This document shows, one piece after another, positions 25,301 through 37,300 of a stretch of 64,000 nt of DNA. The stretch is from Hippopus hippopus (Eukaryota > Mollusca > Bivalvia > Cardiida > Cardiidae): assembly GCA_946811185.2 (NCBI GenBank), contig OX328105.1, positions 43,214,845 through 43,278,844 of the forward strand, given 5' to 3'. Under the pieces are notes generated by a model that did no database searches, was not told the origin of the DNA, and was given only the letters and a program-made list of their open reading frames with translations. Position 1 is the stretch's first letter. Every line of letters starts with the position of its first letter. The position numbers were made by a program, and so were the translations under genes.

Positions 25301-28300
25301 CGAAATCAAGTTTTTAACAATTATCATTCAGTCCTGCATTTTAGCTCACTGAAGAAACAATTTGGTAGACAACCACCATAGGAACTTACCTGCAAAACAA
25401 CAATGAAATCCAATGAATAGTTTTAGAGAAGAATTTTTTCAAAGATTTTACTTTATACCATAAAAGGAAAATGAGTCTCCCATAAAAGCCATGTTTTTTG
25501 ACAGATCTTTTTTTTTTTAAGGAATTCTGTAAACCTGTATCTAAGGAACATTCCTGCAAAATAATAATGCTATCCAAATAGCGGTTTGGGAGGAGAAGAT
25601 TTTTAAAGGTTTTTTACTTTGGTTGCCATGGCAACCAGAATTCTTCATGGAACACAATTATTTGAAGGAATTTGAAAGAGGACCACCAAAGGAACATTCC
25701 TGTGAAATTTGGTAAAAATCCAGTCAATAGTTTCTGAGGAGAAGTTTTTTAAAGAAAAAGTTTACGGACGCACGCACGCACGGACGAACGGACGGACGCA
25801 CGACGGACACAACGCCATGACAATAGCTCTCTGGCCTTCGGCCAGTGGAGCTAAAAAAAACCATTTAGAGGTTGTTCCACAAAGTCATGACATATATCCG
25901 TTCGCTTGTATGTTTACTCGTACTTCCGGTTTCAGTAAGTCGGTCTTCGAATTCTTATATCTAAATCCTGTTATGTCAAATTATTTTTGTTGTCCCTAGG
26001 GATTCGAAATAACGAGAGTCGACTGTACACGTAAAAAAGTGTCATAGCAAATAGAAAGTACTGGTCATGAGGAATTTTCTCCTTTTGCCATAGTACATTC
26101 GTCCCTTTAATGAACAATCCTGTTTTTTTTAACATCTTTAAGGTAGAAGGCTTTTGACAACTATGTGGTTAAAGAAAAAAGTGCTTTTAACCAACAATTT
26201 CTCCATTTTCCACAACGATCTCTATCAATTCACTTCAAAGGCAAATCCCATTATTTAAGCAGCATTATGTATGCAATCTGGAAATGTTAAAAGTTCTTTT
26301 CTGAAGAAAATTCTCACCATACTGGCCAGTGTAGATGCACGATCATACTACATTCTCTGTGTAGTCTGATCTTGATCTACACTGTGTGTACAAGTGCACA
26401 CTAAGCAGCCTAAGGGTATCTATACTTTTCATACACCATTTACTCTATACCAGAAGACAAAATTTTAGACTGATTCAAACTGAAAACATTTGCAGTCAAC
26501 ATATTAACATTGCTCATTGGATTTGTCTTCAATAGGATAGAAAACATTGTGGGAAAAAGAGAAACAGCTGGTAACAACTTTGTTTTCAAAAGCTTTCTTT
26601 CCCACAGTCATTGGAGCTCGTAATTGTGTGGTTAAGGGTTAGCATAACAAAAATGAAACAATAATAGTACCTTTCTTGCCTTTATTTGAGCTACTACTTG
26701 AATGCCGTTTTCGTTCCCCTTCATGATCTGAACCCTCTGATTTCTTTCTTGAGCCCCGGTCAGGTCTTGGACTAAAATTAAAAGCAAATCACAATCACTT
26801 CAGCATCCAAAACTAAATTCCTTATTGTAAAAGTGTACAAAAAATTATATGTGAGCCATGCTATGTGAAAACAGGTTTAACACTTTACCAAACTACAAAA
26901 TTTTGGACTGGACCAAATTGACAGCATTTGCAGCTGACAAATAAATGTTGCTAAAATGATGGTTTATGTCTTTGATAGAGTAGAAAACATTGTGGGAAAA
27001 GGAGAAAATGCTGGTTACCAGCATTTTCTCCTTTTCCCACAATGTTTTCAAAAGCCTTCTCTTTCAGGGTCGTTAAAAGTAGGGATTGTGTGGTAAAGGG
27101 TTAAGGCATCTGTAAAAAGCAGTCTGAGCAGGCTGACATGGGTCAAAGCTTTTGCTCTTGGTAAATTTTCTGCATGTCCAAGGACCATTCTACCTTATGA
27201 TTCAGGGGGTTGTTAAACAAATTGTATTTTATGGATCCATAATTATGTGATGACCTTCTTGATATAATACATCACAGAGATGGTTTAACCCTTTCCCACA
27301 CGATCACGAGTTCTAACAATCCTGAGCTAGCAGCCTTCTGAAAACATAGTAGGTATAGGAGAAAATGCTGGAAACCAGCAATTTCCACTTTACCCCCAAT
27401 GTTTTCTATCCTATCAAAGACCAATTCCATCACTTGAGCCACATTCAAATTGTGGTCTGCAGATGTTTTCAATCTGGAGAAGTCCACTTTATGTTGTGTG
27501 GTAAAGACTCATTTCAGGTTTGGTTGTTTGGCAGCCTGTGAGGATCAAGATCAAGTTACACAGATCCTGAAGTCTAAATTTGGATGTACACTGTCTTCTA
27601 TCTTGAAATATTTTGACCAGAAAAAAGCTGTTAACCCTTTACCATACAATTCGAAGTTTTAACAACCCTGAGAAAGAAGGCGTTTGAAAACACTGTGAGA
27701 AAAGGAGACTATACTGGTAACCAGCATTTTTTTCTTTTCCCACAATATTTTCTACTCAGTTAAAGTCAAGTTTTGTCATCTGTAAATGCTTTGAATTGGG
27801 ACAAGTCTAAAGGTGTGTGGTGTGGTAAACCCTTTAATATACAATCCGGAGTTCCAACGACCCTGAGAAAGAAAGCTTTTGAAAGCATTGTAAGGAAAGG
27901 AGAAAATGCTAGTAACCAGCATTTTCTCCTTTTCTCACAATGTTTTCTACCTTTTCAAGAACAAATACTATCATTTGAAAAATATTGAAACTATTGTCTG
28001 TAAATTCTCTCAATATGGAGAGAGTCTGGTAAAGGGCTATACTGCAAATCTTCTTTTTTTTCAAAGATACATCTTTACAGCTGGAGAGAAAAATCAGTTA
28101 AAACTTGAAAGTGTGTGGAACGGCTCAGCTCTGTAAACATGGATAAATTACCAAAATATATGGTCTTAGGGATAGAAAAACTCAAGGGATTTGTCCTCAT
28201 TTAAAACCGGAAACGACAACAGCGATTGCTTTGAAGGCCTCCAAAATATGAAATGCATTTTCTATCCGTTGTAATCTGTGCAACCTTTAAGCCGTCAGGG

Positions 28301-31300
28301 GCAACATTTGGCATAAAGATACAAGAATGATCATAATTTCATAAAATAAGGCTAAAATGGGTTAAAAGCTGGCTGAAGACTGCCTGACAATGAGCATAGA
28401 TGTATCTTTTACACTGATAATGTTGAGCATAAACTCAGTTTTACAAGCAGAGACCAACAATATTCACTCACTGCTCTCTATTTTCTTTATTATCATGCTC
28501 ATATCTTCGTTCTCGAGAATCTTCGAACCCCCGTGAGCTTCCGTAACTCCTTGACTCCTGAGCAGGTTTGGATGGAGGAGGCACCTCTCTCTGTTTTTGA
28601 AGTTTTTCTTCTATTTCTCTTTCTCGTCTAGCTGTGTCTATGGGTTTAGCAGCACCAAATATGGAAGATGATTTACTTTCTTTCTCTGTTGCATCGGTAT
28701 TTTCTATAGGTTTAGATCGTGGCTGAAGATGAAGCTTAGGTCTTTCTTTGGGAGTATCTGAAAAATGAGATCAAACACTTAGCATAACAAGGTGACCATA
28801 GGGTGCATTGGGAAACAGTGTAGATCAAGATCAGGCTGCACTCATTTTCAAATATTTTCTTGTTTGTTCCTAAGCATTTAACAAAACCCTGAGTAATATA
28901 AAAATAATGAAATATCTGCTATACGGCTCTGCATCCAAGACACAGAAGGAAAGGGGTTGTTACTTCTAACATGCTACTTACTTTTTCCCTGCCCATGTTT
29001 TCAACACCTGTATATTGTAACGACATAAACAGTGAATTTGTGTGAAAACCCTTTACAACACAATCCAGGTTTAACAACCTTGAGGAAGAATGTTTTTGAA
29101 AACAGCATGGGATAAGGACAAAATGCTAGTTACCACCATTTTCTGTTTTTTCTCACAGTTTTTCCTACCCATTCAAAGACAATTTCCACAATTCTACCTT
29201 TGCCATCTACAAATGCTTTTACTAATGAGTCCAGAATTTTCTTACATGGTTAAGATTTAAGTGTATGCATACCTGGTTCTCGACTTTCCTGTCTTTCAGA
29301 CCTGTAAAAGGAAACAAACCATGAAATTAGAACCTCATGTCATAACAGCCCTGTCTTTTCATTACTCTACTTTCAATACCTTCTATGAATGTTGAAATTA
29401 CTTATACAGCAAAGCTAGCGATTAATATACCATATTTCACCTAATTAACACGCAGGGCACCATGCAAAACACTGACAGGGCGCTCTTATTTCATAGGCAA
29501 TTTCCCAAAATTTAAGTGCCATCACTTAATATGGTACTTTGATTCAGGTTATAGTATGTGCACTGTGCAAAGCAATATTGCCTTTTGAAAGACCCGCTGT
29601 ATTAATGCAGAATATTGATTTTACCGCCAATCATGATTGATTTAGACATGAAATAGCATTCACAATTAATATGGGACACTAGTATACTTCACTTTCCTGA
29701 ATTTTTTTTCTTTAAGTTAGTTGACAAATTTTGTGCTACTGGAAGTTTAAAATGTTATTGTAAGTGTATGTATATTGGGAAAGTCAGCTGTTAGTGACTC
29801 TGATTTGTGCAGTAATTAGGATTATGTTGATGCAACAACAGTAAGTTTATTTGTAACACATCAGTCATCAATTGTTTTCGTCCGTCTGTTAGAAAATTCT
29901 TAGTGAAGTTATCTTGCATTTGAAAGTTTCTCACTCCAGTGGTCGATATTCAGGTAAGGTCAAATGTTGGTGGGGGTTGGCCGGAGGTCCCTGGAGTAAA
30001 TAATACTGTGGGGGCGCTACTATTAGGGAGGGAGCGTTAATTAGGTGAAGTACGGTATCTGAACTTAACATAATGCACTTGTAAACTAAATGCACGAATA
30101 TGTACTTAAATGCAATATACATTTAAGGACAGCAATGTTGCTCCCGCATTCACAATAATGCTAGCCATGGAACTGCCATTATGCTTAAGTAATGTTTTTG
30201 CATGGTGTTCAAAACTATTTTCAACATTATTTCATTACATTGTGACAGCCAGTTTACCTATCCATGCTTCCCTGAGGTTTCTTTTACCAGTACTTCCAAT
30301 GGTAGTCTTCCCAAATCACTGGCTGCTTTCCCAATGCCACATAAACACAATGTGAACAATGTTCAGCTGCGAGAGAGTCATGAAATCCAGTCAAAATGAC
30401 TATCATCAATCCATGTAAAGAAATTAGCCAAGCTGGAGAATGGAACCCTTGATCCCCTGGTTTCAAGCCCTTAACTCTACACCACATAACTTTTACAACC
30501 CTGAGGAAGAAGCCTTCTGAAAACATTGTGGGAAAAGAAGAAAATTCTGGTAACCACCATTTTCTGCTTTTTTTCCATGATGTTTTTTACCAAATCAACA
30601 ATAGAAATCATCACTTGAGCCACATTTAATTTGCAGTCTGCAAACGCTTTCAATTTGGAAAAGTCTAAAAATTTGTCGCTTTTGAGAGTTAACATTAATG
30701 ACTGAGCTTCAGGTAATGTTTACCATGTCCACACAGAGACACCCATAAAAAAAGATAAAAAGGTGTAGAGGCAGAAAACTGGAAATATCTGTTGCAGTTG
30801 CTTTCTGAAGATAATTCAAAAACTGAATTCAAACATCAAATGTCGAAAAACAAAATTATACAATGAGACATTCCAAAAGCTGCACCTGTAACTAGGTCTA
30901 TCGTAATTTCTGTCTGACTGTGATCCTCTCCCCCAATCTCGGTCGCTTCTGTCTCTACCGTACCCGCCTCGATCATCATAACCATGTCTGTCTCCATCTC
31001 GGTCTCTGAAACCTGAACCATATCCCTGACGACCACCTGCAGAAAGTAATGAATAGATGCTGGTTAAAAATTTCTATAAATTACACTATAGCCCAGTTGA
31101 GGAGCATGATAGTAATGTACACAGCTTGAAACCAGGGGCGTCGCTGGTTCAAATCCACAGCTTGACAAAATTCTCTTTGAGCAATGATTGCAGTCATTGT
31201 GACAGGATTTGTTCCTCTCCCAATATTGATCACAGTTTCAATGATGGTTATGTGGAAAAGCAGCTTGTGGCTATGGAAAAATTTTATACAAAGTACTAAT

Positions 31301-34300
31301 GAAACCAGGGTACGGCATGCATGTGCCAATACTCAGCTGTAGGTGTTTTTTTTTCAGTGATTTTAAGTTGAAAAAGCGACATAACTGTGTCAAAAATGTT
31401 CAGTTACCTGCCTTTGCCTCTAAAGAAAGTAAACAACTAGTCTTAAGTTTAAAATATTTTCAGCAATGACAGAGAAATCAGATGTCACAGTTTTGCATGA
31501 AAATAACAAGGCTATGATAATACGTTGATATTTGCTATGAAAACAGCTGACCTGAAAAATGATTATTTCATTCAATCATAAAAGAATATAATTGACACTA
31601 CTGCTTGCTTTATCCCTTACCAAACAATCTCAAATGACCCTGAAGAAAATGGCTTTTGAAGACATTGTGGAAAAAGGAGGAAATGAGGGTGACCAGCATT
31701 TTCTCCTTTTCAAACAATGTCTTCTGAACTTTCAAAGACAAAATCAATTATTTGAGCCATTTTTCTTTTGTTGTCACCAAATGCTTTCCATTTGGACGAG
31801 TCTAAAATTTTGTTGTCTGGTAAAGAGTTATATGGTAAAGAGTTAAACACAAAATAGTGGACAGTGTAGATCAAAGATAAGACTGCATTAGATCCATGAT
31901 AAGACTGCATGTCAATCCAAGGTAAGACTACAATTTTCATTGTGATAAATTTTTTGGCCCTAAGAATCCTTGAGTACAGTTGGTTGCTTGATTGAATCCT
32001 TTGCTAGGGCAACTTCTTTCAGAGGATTGATGGTAGTCATTGAGACAAGATTCATTCCTCTCTCACCGCTAATCATTTTTAGTTGATGGTTCTGGGAGAA
32101 AGCAGTAAGTAGCTTGGGAAGAATACTGTGCAAAGTACTGGTAACAGAAACTCAAGGAAAAAGCATAGACAGGCACAATGGCTGCTGCAATATAACTGAA
32201 ATATTGTTGAAAATGGCATTAAACACCATAAAATCAAGCAAATAAATTCAAACTATTGACGAGTCATATTATATCCTACCATCTCTATCATCATATCTGT
32301 CCCTTCCTCTCTGATAGTCTCTATCGCCTCTGCTATAACCACCTTGTCTATCATCATATCTAGAGCCACCTCTATCATCATAGCCCCTCCCACCTCTGTC
32401 ATCGTAGCCCCTCCCACCTCTGTCATCATAGCCTCGACCACCTCTATCATCATAGCCCCTCACACCTCTGTCATCATAGCCCCGTCCCCCTCTGTCGTCA
32501 TAGCCACGCCCACCTCTATCATCATAGCCGCGCCCACCACGATCATCATAATTCCGTCCATATCCCCCTCTGGTTCCTCTGTCATCATAACCTCGACCTC
32601 CTCTATCGTCAAATCCTCGTCTGTCATCAAACCCTCCTCTACTTGGGGTCCTGTCATCAAAAGAACGACTGGGCCCTCTATCATCTGAAGCTATTCATTG
32701 AGAACAAAATCAGCATGTTAACTCTTTAAGTATCAAACATAGTGGGCCATGCTCTGGGTTCAATACTTTTTGCAACTGGTCAATTTTCTGCAAGTCAAAG
32801 GATCAGTCTACATCATGATTCAGTTTGTTTTTATATAAAATGGATTTTATGGCTCCATAACTATGTGATGACATGCTTGGTATTATGCATCAAAGAGATA
32901 CATTAAACCCCCTTTTCCCTGAGTATGGCTCAGATACACTTGACCTCTTTCTTAGGCTGAAAATACCATTCACTCAAACTTAAGACTATTTAATTAAGCT
33001 TGCCTAAACAAGCAGACAATGTAGACTATAGATCAGACTGCACCGTTGGTGCACTCTGATCTTATTTATGCTATCAGCAAAAGCCTTTGTTTTTTACCCA
33101 TGCTGCTGAAAGGGTTAAAAAAGTTGAGAAGCAAAAAACATAGTTAGCTTGAAATCTTTTTGTTTTGCTTAACTGTCTGCATCACACCACTAGGCACAAC
33201 TCCAAACATCCAAAATCCACAGCAAATGATGACCTGCCATACCTGATTTGCTTTCAACTGAACTTAACTCTTTACCTACCAAAACAAATTTCTTAATGAG
33301 CAATTTAATTTGTGTCATAATGTACTTTCATGTATAAATCCATCAAATCTTAACTCAAGTTGAGACAACGATATTTTTGTTATCATTGTTTCAGAAAGTA
33401 CAGTTAGCTCTTTGCCAAACGAAAAAATCATAGAGTTGTCTAAATTGAAAGCATTATGCAGACAACAATCTAAATGTGACTCAAATGATGGGCTTGTTGT
33501 CATGAGTGGTAGAAAATATTGTGGGAATAAGAGAAAATGCTGGTTACTAGCATTTCTCCTTTCTCAAATCCCTTTGCAAAAAGGCTTTTGAAAACTGCAG
33601 GAAAAGGCGAAAAAAGAAATTTCACCTTTTTCCCACTATATTTTCTATTCTATCATAGACAAACTCAATCATTGCAGCCACTTTTGATTTGTTGTCTGCA
33701 AATGCTTTTAAATTGGATGAGTCTAAATTTTGTTGTTAATTGGGGTTAATAAAACTAGGGATTGTTGGAAATACATGTAGGTTAAACAATTTGTAGTGGA
33801 GGCTCAAAATATTCAATAAATAGATTGTTGACCTTTGAACTTTTACCACAGTTTGTATAAATGTTAGAGGTAAAACGCACTATCTCTTTCAAAGTTAAGA
33901 TTGACATACCTGGTTCTGGACGTATGTCTGCTCTTCTCCAGTCTCCCTCCGTACGGTCTGGCCCATCATCTCTATTTCGCCCATCTCGACCACTACCTCC
34001 ACCGCTACTGCGTTCTTTAAATATAAGAGCAGAAAAAATTAAATCCAAATTTTTTTTAATCCATTACCATATAAAAACAATGTCTCAGACAGACCAATGA
34101 TGTTGCAAATATGCTAGATCTGAATTTATACTTTCAAACCATAGTTTACGAATTTATAAAGTCTGATCTTTATCAACCCTTTACCAAACAATACCGAGTT
34201 TTAACGACCCTGAAAAATTGTTGGGAAAGGGGAAAATGCTGGTTACCAGCATTTTCTCCTTTCCCACAATGTTTTCCATCATTTCTCAGAGCTCCAGATA

Positions 34301-37300
34301 AGAGGGAGTGACGGTATCCTAAATCTATTATCTCTCTTTCAAACCCTATGTCATGGTTACTCAATAGAATCGTCTCAATGTGACGATTCTAATGAGTACC
34401 CATAACATAGGGTTTAGTGGAGAATAATTAATATTTCCAATTTTGAAATCAAAATCACTCCCCCTATCTGGAGCTCTGATTTCTGGTACAGACCATCATT
34501 TGTGCAGCATCTAATTTGTCATCTGCAAATGCTTTCAATTTGGACCAGCTAAAACCTTGTCGTTTGGTAAAGATTTAAAGGAGGCAATTTGTAGGCTGTT
34601 ATGTTTTGTGAGACAGGCTGTATGAGGCAGTCTTTTTTGCTTCATACAGCTCTAATCATAATCTACACCCTACATTTTGGAACTTTTGTCTAGTTTAAGC
34701 CAAATAGCATGTCAGAGAGCAATTCTCCATATCACCAGAGCTGTACAAATACCTTGTGGAGTGCTTTTCACTAAACTGCTTAGATCTACATAAAATTTTT
34801 GGGAATGAACATACGATTCCTGCTTCATCAAAGGCTATGAGCTGGCCTAAAGTTAAGCAAATATTTACTGAAATCGTAACGTGATGCAGTTCAGTGAAAC
34901 CTGTTTTTAGACTTGATGCTTGCTCACTTAAACTGCATATGCAGATTTTGTGCATACATAGTTTAGAGAAGGGTACCCCTGGTTCACATATATTCCCTTG
35001 AGAAACAAAACACATCAGACATCATTTAGATCAAGGAAACTTTATACCGCTACTCTTGACAATGTAAATAGACATAAGCAACAGTTTTACTGTATTGCTA
35101 TAGCTGTATATCTTCTCTACCCACTATGAATAAAGATTCATCATTAACAGATTGAACAGCCATTTACATTTTTTACAATGTTTTTTCACATGGCTGATAT
35201 ATATGAGCCATGCTCTGTCACAGTCTGTGAAACAGGGGGCTTAATGCATTTGCAAAAAGTATCGACCCAGCTGGCTGAGCTTGTTTGAAACTTTTTGCTA
35301 TTGGCCATTTTTCTGCATACCAAAGGACCAGAGTATCTCATGATTCAGTTGGTTGCTATACAACATGGCTTTTATGGATCCATAATAATGTGATTACTTG
35401 CTTGGTATAATGCATCACAGAGATCGATTTAACTCCCTTTTTCCAGTGCATGGACCATGTTAGATTTGTTTTTGATGTTAAGATATAATTCCACTCACCT
35501 CCATGTTGTGATTGTCCAGCTAAGTCTACTCTGACTTTTCGACCTGCTAATACCTGTAACATACAAATTATGGTTATCATCAATAAAAAACTGTGTTTCT
35601 TCTAACCTTTTACCAAACAAATCCAAGTTTTGATGACCCTGGGAGAGACAGGATATGAAAACCTTGAATGAAATGGAGAAAATGCTTGTATTTTTCAATT
35701 TCTCCTTTATTCATAATGTTTTCTACCCTCCCAAAGACAATTTTAACCATTTAACCTTTACCACACGAGAAAAATGTAGACTTGTCCAAATTGAATGCAT
35801 TTGCAGACAACAATGTGACTCAAATGAGTACATTTGTCTTTGACAGTGTAGAAAACATGGTGGGAAAAGGAGAAAATGTTGGTTAACAGCATTTTTTCTT
35901 TTTCCAACAATGTTTTATAAAGGCCTCTTCCTCAGGGTCGTTAAAAGTCAGGATTGTGTGGTAAAGAGTTAAGCAACATCAAATGCTTTGAATTTGGAAG
36001 TCTTACCCTTCACCAAACAAATCCAAGTTTTAATGACCCTGGGAGAGACAGGATATGAAAACATAGAATGAAATGGAGAAAATGCTTGTATTCTTCAAAA
36101 AAGTTAACCTTTTACCAAACAATCCCTGGTTTTTAAGACCAAGAGGAAGAAGCCTTCTGAAAACATTGTGGGAAAAGGAGAAAATGCTGGTAACCAGAAT
36201 TTTCTCCTTTTCCGACAATGTTTTCTACTCTTCCAAAGTCAAGTTTCAATTTTTGAGTCTGGTTTACTTTGTCGTCTGCAAATGCTTTGAATTTGGACAA
36301 ATCTGAAATTTTGTCGTTTGGTAAAGAGTTAAGTAAAGAGTTATAGCAGTCTGCTGCAAAACTTTAACAAAATCTGAAGTTACCCAAACAGTGTAAATCA
36401 AAATCAGACCAGAAGACAGGTGGTCTGATCTTGCATCTTGACAGTCCAATATGCTTTGAAACTGTCTGGCAAAAGCAGCATTGAAATTGCCTAGCTTTCG
36501 TACTTTTCCAAAAAAAAGGAAAGAAGAGGACCATGATGGTCCTATATCGCTCACCTGAGTACTAAGCAGTAAAGGTCTACAATGAAGATAAATACCAAAT
36601 ATCGAGGTTCAAGGCCAAATGATAATGAAACAAGAGCGGCAAATTGTCGCAAGATATGCCCGTCCCACCGCCAGTTGTCAAGGAGGCATAATAATTGCAA
36701 AGGGCAGGTAATGCAACAAACATGTTTACCAAGACTTCAAAGTTCCGTTCCGGACAAGCAAGAAATACTGTAAAAATGAAGATCAAAGTGGAATTACTCA
36801 AAATCCTCACTAGGTAGAGTTATTGTTCTTGCGCACTGTACTCGGTAATATTGCAACAAACATGAATACCAAGCTTGAAGTCGTTCGGACTTGAGATGAC
36901 AAAGTTATATTCCGGACAAGCACTAAATGCTGTAAAAATGACGATCAAAGGGAAATAACTCAAAGACAGCATGAGGTAGAGTTACAATTCTTGCGCACTG
37001 CACTTCCAAATATTGCAACAAATAAGCATACCATATTTCAATTCATTCCTACTAAAGATGACAAAGTTATGCTCCGGACAAGCAAGAAATGCTATAAAAA
37101 TGAAGATCTAAGGGAGAATAACTCAAAATTCGTGCTAGGAAGAGTTATGGTTCTTGTGCACAGCACTCTGTAATTTTTCAACAATCATGCATACCAAATT
37201 TGAAGATGTTCAGACTAAAAATGACAAAGTTGTATTCCTGACAAGCAGAAAATGCTGTAAAAATGACGATCAAAGGGAAATAACTCAAAGAAAGCACGAG

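Larger units (their letters stand above)
23333..26025. mobile_element. Pogo/Tigger-like TIR element carrying two later insertions
   Basis: Left end CAGTCGACTCTCATTATGTC; the right end, reverse-complemented, is CAGTCGACTCTCGTTATTTC. TA flanks both sides (23331-23332 and 26026-26027), as expected for a TA target. CAGT.GACTCTCGTTAT-type tips are typical of pogo-like elements. About 650 bp of left flank and about 170 bp of right flank surround H1 copies at 23976-25245 and 25248-25858. No transposase reading was recognised. Confidence 0.6.

Noticed and set aside
32344..32688. Open reading on the plus strand across EIF4B exon 7 rich in Ile, Ser, Thr and Pro
   Set aside because: It is the mirror of the GYDDRGGR codons on the minus strand; repetitive coding sequence stays open in other frames. 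No start context or homology.
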